A stretch of DNA of 64,000 bases from Salinispora vitiensis (lineage in GTDB: Bacteria; Actinomycetota; Actinomycetes; Mycobacteriales; Micromonosporaceae): assembly GCF_000378825.1 (NCBI RefSeq), contig NZ_KB900388.1:1425947-1489946 (forward strand). Reading direction: 5' to 3'. This document shows, in pieces, positions 44,901-52,458 of this stretch (within the stretch, counting starts at the first letter, position 1; every line of letters starts with the position of its first letter). Below the pieces are notes generated by a model, which had not been told where the DNA came from, did no database searches, and saw only the letters and a list, made by a program, of their open reading frames with translations. Both the position numbers and the translations under genes were made by a program.

Positions 44901-45072
44901 GCTTGGTGTCGGCACCGAACGCGCCCGCAAGACCGTCGGTGCCCGTATTCGAGACGCCCTTCGCCGGATGGAGCACCAGCATCCGCCGCTGGCGGCGCAC
45001 TTCCGCGGCGCCGTCTCGACCGGCGTGACCTGCTGCTACCGCCCTCGAAGTCCGGTGCCTTGGCGGCTGTGA
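41926..45072 (+). CDS. Giant AAA ATPase regulator (LuxR/LAL-like) with TPR region
   Basis: A 1048-residue protein. An N-terminal AAA_16 module has LIGRERQLRSL, Walker A TGEPGVGKT at 35-43, and Walker B VIIVIDDLHWCD near 139-150. A helical tetratricopeptide-like region fills residues 380-860. The C-terminus does not hold a LuxR HTH; instead there is a WCLTYDSHTVHLPDAKGLRD module, a coiled coil with DDHRARVAGLEKERAALLEE, and an ending of the type RIRDALRRMEHQHPPLAAHF then STGVTCCYRP. That ending is a recurring C-terminal domain in actinobacterial AAA proteins and probably makes contacts with DNA or partners. Target unknown. Confidence 0.82.
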   Translation: MDMTAGLIGRERQLRSLRGMIDGVCGGRGGLILVTGEPGVGKTALVTQAVQEARDTDLLVLIASCWESETAPGYWPWTQVLRQLRRRLAAEVWAAIDQPSTASINALLGETRARPAADGDFAVYDAVATALVAAAQTRPVIIVIDDLHWCDVASLRLLDFVARHTWHERILTIGTYRDDEVDARTAPAQHLVGQLTGRSKVIALTGLPPPQVGELISRLTGVDVTADVADRVSRQTGGNPFFIEQAARLWSGDDILEVPLGVRYAIRARLDKLPSTTQRTLATAAIFGPSFNRTLLAAVCGLTTADLDGTLQQAVSARLIVGAGPSRMRFVHDLIRETLYLAWEDDARAERHAAVIGTVDQNPSLTAMISPSDLARHAFLGLPHLAADTTVRYLRAAARDAASRLAFAEAAECQRQALTIAADPRLEVCIALDLATALYYDGDRSASARSFDNACTLARVAADAESLARVALTAYRTGEPFAGGAAARSTVLRAAYRRVGGPGNDADQDPHRQAAVLVDYLETRARARNDDESLTFCLWVRYESGLGVGNVHERAALMREITTLSQRSADPDSQSAAASLRWVALIEQGDADYVAHFEAHLAAAAGSDTPRDRLTVHVDRAIVATLTGHFGEAEEHVAHLEPTGKAVRSDWDMMGYHLRWASCLLQGRFPEAEKVLRELGGGDDPYRQVLAAVTALEQGDPDHAVQYLAQAGGPESHPRYLAPLVLRLQAQAGAARTDASLMEQAWAALVPLRGSWLVSLFGCDVSGPADLWLATIDLAQRRWDDAIDRFREAREQAQRLRARPWSTLAGVGLVKAHLGRGSEVDAAAVVEQVRRDATGLGMIHVLRRIQRLLPAAPTVSIDGGERTPYEFRWNGTTWCLTYDSHTVHLPDAKGLRDLHLLLSRPHTAVPVATMLNPAGGPEVVAAVELGGDLVLDAAAARAYRKRLGDLDDLIDQAILDDHRARVAGLEKERAALLEELRTAGGLAGRTRRLGVGTERARKTVGARIRDALRRMEHQHPPLAAHFRGAVSTGVTCCYRPRSPVPWRL

Positions 45073-45093
45073 GCCACCAGGGCACCGGGAACC

Positions 45094-45117
45094 GGCGTCG
45101 GCACGGGGGCCGACGCC
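45094..45117. terminator. Bidirectional hairpin terminator
   Basis: Perfect arms GGCGTCGGC (94-102) and GCCGACGCC (109-117) with a 6-base loop in the 49-base gap between the convergent AAA regulator and ABC permease genes. Confidence 0.75.
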
Positions 45118-45121
45118 AGCA

Positions 45122-45970
45122 TCAACGGCGATCGTAGCGCCGCATCGTGAGGGACCCGAAGACGATCGTCAACACCGCACTTGCGATCAGGACCCGCCAG
45201 ATCTCCCCAGGGTTCGACTCGCCGGACATCACCGACCGGACCGCCGCGACCAGATGCGTTATCGGATTGACGTTAATGACGGCTTGTAGCCAACCCGGCA
45301 TAGTATCGGGATTGACATATACGTTGCTGACGAAGGTTAGCGGGAACAGCAGCAGCATGCTGACGTTGGTGACGCCCTTCTCATCACGCATCACCAGCCC
45401 CAGCAGATTCCACACCCAGGAGAACGCGAAAGCGAAGAGCACCAGCAGCCCGATCCCGGCCACGACACCCGCCACGCCGCCACCCGGCCGGTAGCCCAGC
45501 GCGAGTCCCGCCGCAACGATCACCAGGCTCGCCATGAGGTACCGCAGAATGTCGCCGTACAGTGCGCCCACCAGGGCGGCAGGCCGCCAGATCGGTAGCG
45601 TGCGGAACCGGTCGAAGATGCCCTTCCCGATGTCGGCGTTAAGCCCCACACCGGTGTACATCGTGATCATAACGACACTGGTGACCAGGATGCCGGGCAG
45701 CAGGAACTGCAGGTACTCCCGCGGTGAGCCCGCCAGCGCCCCGCCGAACAGGTACGTGAACATCAGCGTCATCACCAGGGGAAACGCTGTCACGTCGAAC
45801 AGTTGCTCGGGCATGTGCTTGAACCGGAGTAGCGCACGCCAGCCGAAGGCGACGGACGCCGCGAGCGCCCCGGGGGCGGGTGGGCGTGACGTCGGGTCCA
45901 ACACCGCCCCGATGGCTTCCCGGGACGGAGCCGCCAAGACGTCCGACGAGGTCGACACGGTGGTGGTCAT
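45122..45970 (-). CDS. ABC-2 type permease, DrrB-like
   Basis: A 282-residue membrane protein with six hydrophobic helices and the family's N-terminal [20 protein letters not shown] and the ABC-2 signature region [20 protein letters not shown] followed by [20 protein letters not shown]. DrrB proteins export anthracyclines and other drugs. It overlaps the ATPase gene by four bases and forms a two-gene exporter. Confidence 0.9.
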   Translation of the reverse strand: MTTTVSTSSDVLAAPSREAIGAVLDPTSRPPAPGALAASVAFGWRALLRFKHMPEQLFDVTAFPLVMTLMFTYLFGGALAGSPREYLQFLLPGILVTSVVMITMYTGVGLNADIGKGIFDRFRTLPIWRPAALVGALYGDILRYLMASLVIVAAGLALGYRPGGGVAGVVAGIGLLVLFAFAFSWVWNLLGLVMRDEKGVTNVSMLLLFPLTFVSNVYVNPDTMPGWLQAVINVNPITHLVAAVRSVMSGESNPGEIWRVLIASAVLTIVFGSLTMRRYDRR

Positions 45971-47028
45971 GCTGGCACCTCCTGGTGGCTGCGCGCATCT
46001 GTCGCGCGGGTGACCGGTCGGTCGGTGAGCGCGAGGAACACCTCGTCGAGGCTGGGCTGTCCCAGCGAAAAGGCGTCAACGGCGATACCGGCGCGGGCCA
46101 ACTCGCTGAGGGTGTGCGCGGCGCGCTCGGCAGCCGCCTGGCTGCCCGCCTCTTCGACGGCGGCCGGGTCGCAGCCGGCATCGGCACCGACGTCGGCATC
46201 GGCACCGACCCGGGCCCTCAGCGCGGCCTTGTCGCCGTCGTCTTCGATGACGTCGCCTAGGACGCGTGAGACGACGGTCTCGGCCTGTGCACGCTGCCCG
46301 GGGTCACGCAGGCGCAGGTGCACGGTGCCACCGCCGACAGCGGATTTCAGTTCGCCCGGGGTTCCTTCCGCAATGACCCGACCGTGGTCGATCACCGCGA
46401 TCCGTGCCGCCAGCCTGTCCGCTTCATCCAGGTACTGCGTCGTCAGCAGGACCGTGGTGCCGTACGCGACCACCGCCCGCACAATCTCCCACACCTGGCT
46501 GCGGCTGCGAGGGTCGAGTCCGGTGGTCGGTTCGTCGAGGAACAGCACCTCGGGGGTGTTGAGGATGCTCGCGGCAATGTCGAGGCGCCGCCGCATCCCG
46601 CCGGAGTACTTTTTGACCTGCCGTCCTGCTGCTTCGGTGAGTCCGAACGCCGCGAGAAGCTGGTCGGCGCGCTTGCGGGCCTCCGCTCGCCGATGCCCCA
46701 ACAGCCGGCCGAGGAGGACGAGATTCTCCATCCCGGTCAGCGTTTCGTCGACCGAGGCGTACTGTCCGGTCAGACTCAACTTGCCTCGGACCTGCTGTGC
46801 CTCGCGCACGATGTCGTATCCCAGCACCGTTGCCTGGCCGGCGTCCGGGCGAAGCAGCGTCGCCAACATGCGTACCGCTGTCGTCTTCCCCGCACCATTG
46901 GGCCCGAGAATGCCGTACACCGCCCCTTTCGGGATTCTGAGATCGAGCCCGTCCACGGCGCGAGTGTTGCCGAATGTCTTTACCAAGCCGGACGTCTCTA
47001 TCGCCAGCCCTTGGCTTGCCTCGTCCAC
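45967..47028 (-). CDS. ABC transporter ATPase, DrrA-like
   Basis: A 353-residue ATPase from GTG 47028, behind AAGGGG; an upstream GTG at 47043 is less well placed. Walker [10 protein letters not shown], signature [12 protein letters not shown], Walker [17 protein letters not shown] and [10 protein letters not shown] are DrrA-like, and the C-terminal regulatory domain carries [15 protein letters not shown]. The C-terminal domain contains a short Ala/Asp/Gly repeat ([11 protein letters not shown], about 46175-46210) absent from typical DrrA. Predicted to power the DrrB-like permease. Confidence 0.9.
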   Translation of the reverse strand: MDEASQGLAIETSGLVKTFGNTRAVDGLDLRIPKGAVYGILGPNGAGKTTAVRMLATLLRPDAGQATVLGYDIVREAQQVRGKLSLTGQYASVDETLTGMENLVLLGRLLGHRRAEARKRADQLLAAFGLTEAAGRQVKKYSGGMRRRLDIAASILNTPEVLFLDEPTTGLDPRSRSQVWEIVRAVVAYGTTVLLTTQYLDEADRLAARIAVIDHGRVIAEGTPGELKSAVGGGTVHLRLRDPGQRAQAETVVSRVLGDVIEDDGDKAALRARVGADADVGADAGCDPAAVEEAGSQAAAERAAHTLSELARAGIAVDAFSLGQPSLDEVFLALTDRPVTRATDARSHQEVPA

Positions 47029-47152
47029 CAATACCCCTTCCACAAGTGATGCCGCCGCCGGGCAAGCCGCCCGCCCCGGTTGAGCGGAGCGTGTTCTTGA
47101 ACAGCGCCGGCTCCCGCCGTCATTTACCAGGCGCGAGATCGCAACCAGCACC

Positions 47153-47171
47153 CGCTAGACCTGGTCTAGCG
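47153..47171. promoter_or_regulatory. 19-base palindrome upstream of the DrrAB-like operon
   Basis: CGCTAGACCTGGTCTAGCG has perfect 9-base arms around a single T. It lies about 125 bases upstream of the ATPase start within a 378-base non-coding gap (47029-47406), where no gene was found. A TetR- or MarR-type repressor site for the exporter is the most likely reading; no repressor gene is adjacent. Confidence 0.6.
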
Positions 47172-47406
47172 AGGAAGAGACGTGCCAACGATCTACCGCG
47201 GAATGACGGTGTGCAGGTGGGGCAGGTCCGTGGCCTGGACCGCGGCGACCCACGCGAGGAGACAGTCGTCGTTACCGCGTACGCGTCGGCTGGTGTTCTT
47301 TGAGCTGGTCGGGCATTGCCCTCATCAGGCATCGCCCAGGTCCGGCCACTCGTGCCGCTGCCCGAACCATCACCGAGCCGGACAGCTCCCCCGCGGTCAA
47401 CGGCCG

Positions 47407-47952
47407 CTACGGCCGCGTCGATCCGGAAACCTCGGACGTCGACGAGCGAGTCGGGCCCGCCAACCTGGCCTGCTGTGCCTCGATCGCCCGGATGTGCCGG
47501 TACGCGAACCACAACGGTGGGAACGCTCCGACAGCAAAGGACAGGTCCACCAAGGTCCAGAACCACGGGATCTGCCGGAGCGGGCCGCAGATCAGCGCCA
47601 GCGGAATAATCCCGGCGCAGGCGATCATGCCGAGTTGGACCACCCAGACGTTTCGCACCGGGTCGCGTAGCGGCCCCCAGAACGCCACCGCGAGCACCAG
47701 ATGGGCGAACGCGAGCCAATCCGTCCCGTACCGCATGAACGGGTGGTGGTCCCCGGTTTCCACCAGCCCGACGTGCACCCGCTCAATCCAACTGACCAGG
47801 GCCGGCAACTGGTCGGCGAACGGGTCCACCGCCCGCAGCAGCCAACGCACCTCAATCTCGAGCGGGAACGCGGTGACCCCGCTCAGGAAGAGTCCCACCA
47901 CCACGACCCACAACCAGCCGCGAGTTCGCCGCAGGCGCTCCTCGACAGTCAT
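47407..47952 (-). CDS. Four-helix integral membrane protein of unknown function
   Basis: A 181-residue protein from ATG 47952; upstream in-frame codons look non-coding. Hydrophobic helices at about residues 17-36, 80-97, 104-125 and 133-152 alternate with WLLRAVDPFADQLPALVSWI and HIRAIEAQQARL. It resembles small uncharacterised actinobacterial membrane proteins with conserved Trp and Pro; I do not assign a function. A short gap separates it from a patch of decayed genes. Confidence 0.7.
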   Translation of the reverse strand: MTVEERLRRTRGWLWVVVVGLFLSGVTAFPLEIEVRWLLRAVDPFADQLPALVSWIERVHVGLVETGDHHPFMRYGTDWLAFAHLVLAVAFWGPLRDPVRNVWVVQLGMIACAGIIPLALICGPLRQIPWFWTLVDLSFAVGAFPPLWFAYRHIRAIEAQQARLAGPTRSSTSEVSGSTRP

Positions 47953-48150
47953 GCCGTCAGGGTAGCGATGAACTTCGAGGTGCCCGGGCCTGGGAGCGCC
48001 CGGGTCCTTGCCGACATCGCCGACGAAGTCGTCCATTGCGGTCAGTAGAACCTCGGTTCCATCGCCGCGATCCTGCCAGAGATCGACTCGTCCCACGGTC
48101 CTCGTAGGCTGGGCTACCGGCTGCGCTCCTCAGAACCGCGGCACCGAAGC

Positions 48151-48300
48151 TCAGCCACGGTGGCGCAGAGAGCGCCAGGTCGGCAGTGCGCTCGCCAGCA
48201 CCGCCAGGAGCAGGCAGAACCCCACCACCGCGCCGACCACCGACCACGGCACCACCAGGTCGACCGGTACGCCGGCCTGCTCGGCGTTGCGGCCGGTCTC
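48151..48300 (-). pseudogene. C-terminal fragment of an ABC (FtsX-like) permease
   Basis: About 50 codons encode GVPVDLVVPWSVVGAVVGFC, a final membrane helix and the ending ALPTWRSLRHRG, the pattern of FtsX-type permease C-termini. No upstream domain is present, so it is probably a remnant; a small one-helix protein starting at an internal GTG cannot be excluded. It abuts a broken two-component locus. Confidence 0.45.
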
Positions 48301-48339
48301 CTCGATCACCCCGCAGGGCGGCCCCGCCTCGCGGGGTCA

Positions 48340-48815
48340 GGGTCGAGGTGACCGACGACGGCTCCGGCGACGACGTGATTGGCGACGGCCGCCTTCACCA
48401 CGATGAGGCGGTGACGGCCAGCCTGCCCTGCCGGGTAGCCCCGTGATCCGGGTACTGATCGCCGACGACCAGGCGCTGCTGCGTGGCAGTTTCCGGCTAC
48501 TGGTCGATTCGGACCCAGACTTCACCAGGGTCGGTGAGGCGGGCACCGGGATGGAGGCTAAGGCGCTGACCGCCGAGCACCGGCCGGACGTGGTGCTGAT
48601 GGACGTACGGACGCCAGAGCTGGACGGTATCGAGGCGACCCGACGGATCTGTGGCGACCCCGCCACTGCCGCGACGGCTGGAGGGGGTGACCGAGCGGGA
48701 ACGGGAAGTGCTCACGCTGATCGGCCGGGGCCTGTCCAACGCGGAGTTGGCCGGGCACCTCGGTCTCAGCCTGGCCACCGTAAAGACGCACGTGGGGCGA
48801 TTGTTGACCGGGTAT
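48340..48815 (+). pseudogene. Broken histidine kinase tail and response regulator
   Basis: From about 48340, VRVEVTDDGSGDD resembles the end of a histidine-kinase ATPase domain, itself out of step with a terminal SLPCRVAP. At 48443 a NarL-type receiver begins (IRVLIADDQALLRGSF, phosphoacceptor DVRTPELDG) but breaks off after TRRICGDP; the frame then changes and resumes at PLPRRLEGVTEREREVLTLI with the full LuxR HTH to ATVKTHVGRLL. The second half of the receiver and the linker, about 60-70 residues, are missing. A two-component system has been deleted here. Confidence 0.75.
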
Positions 48816-48829
48816 CTCCGCCTCGGCTG

Positions 48830-48916
48830 TTTCGCATCGGAACTCGACCCGACACCCTGCGCTCGATCGCCCGCCGGTGGCAGCATCTCAACGACGAGAT
48901 CAAGACCCACGAGGAA
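48830..48916 (+). mobile_element. Scrap of an IS110-family transposase
   Basis: About 29 codons read RIGTRPDTLRSIARRWQHLN then a D-E-I-K-T-H-E-E-like segment. The T-L-R-x-I-A-R-R-W-Q-H-L-x-x-E-I pattern is the helical linker of IS110 (DEDD) transposases. The rest of the element is absent. It directly follows the broken response regulator, so an IS110 insertion and deletion may have caused the damage. Confidence 0.55.
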
Positions 48917-48921
48917 GGTGC

Positions 48922-49521
48922 TCAGAACAGGCAGGGGAAAAGGAACGCCATGGCGGCAGCGCCGACGGTGGCACCGGCGATGACTTGGCCGAGGGTGTGG
49001 TCGCGAAGGACGACCCGGGACCAGCAAACCGCTGCGGCGACGGGGGCGGTGGCGAGTGCGAGAGGGCCGAAGGTCACAGCGAGGGCGGCGGTCGTGCCAG
49101 CGGCGACAAGTGCGTGGATGGAGATCTTCCAGCGCAGCAGCAGGGTCACTGGCCAGGCGACCAGGAGAGCGGCAACCATGGCGACGACCAGGGCGATGAG
49201 TTGTCGAGGCGCCCCGATGGTGATGAGCACAGCAGCACCGACAGCGGTGGAGAGTACACAGATAAGAATCGGGAGTTTGCGTTGTTCGCGGACACCGACG
49301 TGGTGGTCTGTCCATCTGCCGTGTCGCACGCCGCGCAGGATGTAGGTGATCGGGATGAAGCTTCCGGCCGCGGCGGCGACCAGTCCGACGGCAAGGGCTT
49401 GGGCAGTGTTTGCCGCCGAGTGCCAGGCCACCACGAGTGTGAGGGTGGCGACGAGGACGGCAGGGGAGAGCCCGTCAGTGATGAGCCTGGCGAGTCGGAT
49501 GGTCGGGGCGGCGGCAGGCAT
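48922..49521 (-). CDS. PAP2-type membrane phosphatase-like protein
   Basis: A 199-residue membrane protein from ATG 49521 (GGGAGC 8 bases upstream). Five to six hydrophobic helices carry the compact PAP2 motifs: LRWKISIHALVAAG in place of the usual PSGH block and CWSRVVLRDHTLGQVIAG with the Ser-Arg and His of the third motif. The Lys-Ile-Ser-x-His form is common in actinobacterial PAP2-like proteins, some of which hydrolyse lipid phosphates such as undecaprenyl or decaprenyl diphosphate. Catalysis is uncertain. Confidence 0.75.
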   Translation of the reverse strand: MPAAAPTIRLARLITDGLSPAVLVATLTLVVAWHSAANTAQALAVGLVAAAAGSFIPITYILRGVRHGRWTDHHVGVREQRKLPILICVLSTAVGAAVLITIGAPRQLIALVVAMVAALLVAWPVTLLLRWKISIHALVAAGTTAALAVTFGPLALATAPVAAAVCWSRVVLRDHTLGQVIAGATVGAAAMAFLFPCLF

Positions 49522-50291
49522 TCGGTTTGCTCCCAAGGCAGCGTTGTTATTGGCGCGCTGGCGGTGTCCGTAAGGGTGTTGACCGCGCCGGGGCCAGGGG
49601 TTTGGGTGGCCGGATGCCTTTCGACGCTCCAGCTCTCGTGTGTGCTCCGGCGTGCTGTCGATGTGCGGACGGGTGCGTGGAGCGCGTCCGGCTGGATGGG
49701 ACTCTCTAGTGCCTCGAAGGGCAGCGAGAGCCTCCACACACTAGTTGGTCGGTTTCGTTCGTTCTCCGGGTGGAACGCATGGAGTTAGCTGACGGAGCTG
49801 TCTCCGCCAGCACGCCGAACAGCCTAACCACCTCACCCTTGGTAAATAACCCAGCGCGCTCTGTCGTCAGGTTGTTGCGGTACGGGTAGGCGAATTGTCG
49901 GCCCAGACAGTGTTCGGGGGCGCGTAATACCCTGGGGGCGCGGTTGACCATGAGGGCCTTGAGGTATGCAATGGGACATACTTGGTTGTTATCGGTTGAC
50001 AACACCGCGTGCACACCCCTTATCCTCGATCGCGCCCACTCGAGTGGACGCGATCGAGGATGGGGATGGCTGTCGAAGCCTGTCGGGAATCCATCCGGAC
50101 GCCAGGGGCAAAGGGAAGTTGATAGAACTAGCGGCGCTTTCGACTTGCTTACCTGAATGTTCAAGATCACTGTCCGGCATGGAGGTTTCCGACAGTCAGC
50201 TATCCCGCGGCAATGCACAGGCCGTTTCCTGGTTAGGGTGCCGTATGGTGCCATCGTGGACGACGGTGCACCGCGAGGCAGGTGATGGTAG
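49522..50291. other. 770-base gap with a 40-base palindrome
   Basis: No protein with recognisable structure was found on either strand; the longest frames are compositionally poor. Position 50022-50061 is a near-perfect inverted repeat described separately. The right part should hold the promoter of the ImmA-like gene. Part of the region is lower in G+C (for example TTGGTTGTTATCGGTTGAC near 49983), which suggests a regulatory or transferred segment. Confidence 0.5.
50022..50061. repeat. 40-base near-perfect inverted repeat
   Basis: Outer arms ATCCTCGATCGCG and CGCGATCGAGGAT (13 bases) flank a perfect inner palindrome CCACTCGAGTGG, with a single mismatched pair (C/A) between. The whole can fold with essentially no loop or form a cruciform. 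It is 231 bases upstream of the ImmA-like gene and about 500 bases from the PAP2 start. Possible operator, recombination site or terminator; symmetry alone is seen. Confidence 0.85.
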
Positions 50292-50891
50292 GTGAGCCTC
50301 GCCCGCCCTTTTTGGCGACGCCGACAAACCCAAAGGTCGACGGTCGATGCCGCCCTACCGGTTGGTAACTCAATCGAGCGTCTGCGACGTGACATCGCGT
50401 CCCTGATAGCCGCGCACCCTCCGCCCGTCCCGTGGGATGTACGCCGCTATGTGGCAACCATTGCGGAGTCTCGGCAGCGACCGATCATCTTGTTGCCCAT
50501 CGACACCACTGCTACCGGCGTCTGTGGGCTCTGGGTCACCACCGCCACCAAGGATTACATCGCCTTTGAGCGGCAGACGAGCCCCGCGCACCAAGACCAC
50601 ATTGTGCTGCACGAGCTTGGCCACATCCTCTGTGGCCACACCGGCGACCTCGTTGATTCCTGGGCGGAGGGGCGTACATCGTCCAACGACTGGCATGAGC
50701 AACAAGCTGAGGCGTTCGCGGTCGAGATGATGCTGCGCCTCAAGCATGACCCCGTCGCATCCTATGACCCTGCGGTGGATCGTGTCCTGACCGCGCTCGA
50801 CCCCGGAGGTACTCATGCTGATGCGGATCGTTCTCTTCCTTGTGGCCGCCGCTGGCCTCTACATCTTCTACGGCTTGGTTACACGCCGTGA
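50292..50891 (+). CDS. ImmA/IrrE-type metallopeptidase-like protein
   Basis: A 199-residue protein from GTG 50292. The zinc motif DHIVLHELGHILCGH (HExxH) and a downstream Glu in EQQAEAFAVEMM form the gluzincin-like site of ImmA/IrrE proteases, which cleave repressors to release mobile-element or stress genes. The last 30 residues overlap the start of the next gene and look random, so the functional protein may be slightly shorter. Forms an operon with the MAB_1171c-type membrane protein. No phage-type XRE repressor partner is visible. Confidence 0.82.
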   Translation: MSLARPFWRRRQTQRSTVDAALPVGNSIERLRRDIASLIAAHPPPVPWDVRRYVATIAESRQRPIILLPIDTTATGVCGLWVTTATKDYIAFERQTSPAHQDHIVLHELGHILCGHTGDLVDSWAEGRTSSNDWHEQQAEAFAVEMMLRLKHDPVASYDPAVDRVLTALDPGGTHADADRSLPCGRRWPLHLLRLGYTP

Positions 50892-52047
50892 AGGCCGCAC
50901 ACCGGGGAGGGCTTGGCTGGCCACCGCATTGGTTCTCGTAGGCGGCAGTGTGTTGATCGGGGACCTGTACTACCACGAGCTGACTCGCCTCACCGGAATC
51001 CCGAACGTCGCACGGCTGATGTACCACTTGTTCGGGGGCGTTGCGGCCGCCTACGCGGCCCAGTGCATGGTCGCCTACTGGGTTTACCCCACTACGCAGG
51101 CCCGCCAGCAGGCCCTGCGTAGGACAGCGGTTTCGGCGACCATTGCCCTTGCGATGACCGTTCTGTTCTTCAGTGTCGAAACCGGGCAGGAAACAGAGCG
51201 ATGGCAGGAACGACACGGTCACATCCCCCAAATCGCCGCCTATATTGTTTTGTTTAACATTGCCATCGGGTGGATGTTGCATGACGTGCGGCGTGCGTCT
51301 TGGCGCTACTCCTCGCATATTCGTGACCGCCCTCGCGTTCGGCTCAGCCTTCGGCTGTTCTCCATCGGCGCCTTCATCGGTTTGATCTACTCGGCAACTC
51401 ACATTGCAAACGTCATTGCCATCGCTACCGAAAAGCCGATCCCAACAGCAATATTCCTTACACTAGTCAATGGCGCCCAGAATTTCTGCCTGCTGTTCAT
51501 CGCAGCTGCTGCAGTAGTCCCTGGCATTGGCGCCGCCGCTGCCAGGTCCCGCCGGGCGCTACTCACCGCCCGGCTGCAACCACTATGGTCCGCGGTCCGC
51601 GATGGGTTCCCGACTCCGCGAAGTGTAGATCGAGATGGACCCGACAGTACCGCTCAAGCGATTATGGCCGGGCTCACGGCGAAGAATGATGAGCCCGTTC
51701 ACCGGATGGTTATCGATATTCGAGACGGCTATTTGGAAATGCGACCCTGGGTCGACGCAGATGTCGCAGAGGCGGCCCGCCGGCTCGCTGCCGAACAAAC
51801 CCAACTGCACGGAGACGATGTCGACGCGACCATCGAAGCCACCACAGTCGCCTGCGCCCTGCGGGACAAGGCAGCCGATCGGCGCCCCGTAAATCAGGGC
51901 GAACTCCCCCGCGGGGCCGACGACATGTCTATGGAAGCACGGTGGCTTGTCCGAGTCTCCACCGCGATGCGCCAGTCTAGAATCGTCCAACTTGTCCTGC
52001 AGGACGATGACTCATCCGTCCCCGTAACCAATCCTGGACTGCGGTAG
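50815..52047 (+). CDS. MAB_1171c-type membrane protein
   Basis: A 410-residue protein from ATG 50815, behind GGAGG, overlapping the ImmA-like gene by 77 bases. Seven hydrophobic helices fill residues 1-245, including YHLFGGVAAAYAAQCMVAYW and a last helix near LVNGAQNFCLLFIAAAAVVP, followed by a cytosolic tail with MVIDIRDGYLEMRPWVDADV. This is the architecture of the MAB_1171c putative transporter (DUF6545) family, frequently found beside ImmA-like genes in actinomycetes. Function unknown; a sensor role with the peptidase is inferred. Confidence 0.82.
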   Translation: MLMRIVLFLVAAAGLYIFYGLVTRREGRTPGRAWLATALVLVGGSVLIGDLYYHELTRLTGIPNVARLMYHLFGGVAAAYAAQCMVAYWVYPTTQARQQALRRTAVSATIALAMTVLFFSVETGQETERWQERHGHIPQIAAYIVLFNIAIGWMLHDVRRASWRYSSHIRDRPRVRLSLRLFSIGAFIGLIYSATHIANVIAIATEKPIPTAIFLTLVNGAQNFCLLFIAAAAVVPGIGAAAARSRRALLTARLQPLWSAVRDGFPTPRSVDRDGPDSTAQAIMAGLTAKNDEPVHRMVIDIRDGYLEMRPWVDADVAEAARRLAAEQTQLHGDDVDATIEATTVACALRDKAADRRPVNQGELPRGADDMSMEARWLVRVSTAMRQSRIVQLVLQDDDSSVPVTNPGLR

Positions 52048-52104
52048 TAGCGGAAGCCCGGTGAAGCTCCCGACCAGTCACCCTACCGGCTGTAACGGAT
52101 TCCC

Positions 52105-52401
52105 ATGCCTTGGCACGAGGTTCCACTGGCCCTCGGGGCGGAGGCGTTCGTGGAGTTGCCAGACGTAGAACCCGACAGCGAGGAGATGTTCGTTTTCCTG
52201 GAGAACTGCGAGGACGACTGGGGCTACGGGGCACCTTCCTATCTGACACCGTTCCAGGTAGGGGCTGCGGCAGCGGGACTGGCCGCGCTCACGGAAGACG
52301 ACCTTGTCCGCGGCGTCGACCCGCAGGAGTTGAACCGGGCCGAGATCTACCCCGAGGCTTGGGAAAGACCCGGCGAGTTGGCATGGGTGGCTCTTGACTG
52401 A
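52105..52401 (+). CDS. Small DUF1877/YfbM-like protein, possibly truncated
   Basis: A 98-residue acidic protein. YGAPSYLTPFQVGAAAAGLA followed by DLVRGVDPQELNRAEIYPEAW matches the middle of DUF1877/YfbM proteins (L-x-P-x-x-V, then D-P-x-x-L/M-x-x-A-x-I-Y-P). Full family members are about 150-170 residues and begin with a globular N-terminal part missing here, so this may be a shortened version. Function of the family is unknown. Confidence 0.55.
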   Translation: MPWHEVPLALGAEAFVELPDVEPDSEEMFVFLENCEDDWGYGAPSYLTPFQVGAAAAGLAALTEDDLVRGVDPQELNRAEIYPEAWERPGELAWVALD

Positions 52402-52458
52402 TCGGTGGCCGGCCTCCCGCCGGAGCATCCCGGTTGGGTGGACCGCTTCACGTACGGC

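Noticed and set aside
49706..50395. A 229-codon minus-strand frame in the gap
   Set aside because: Composition is unlike protein, no ribosome site, and it crosses the palindrome and the ImmA-like gene start.
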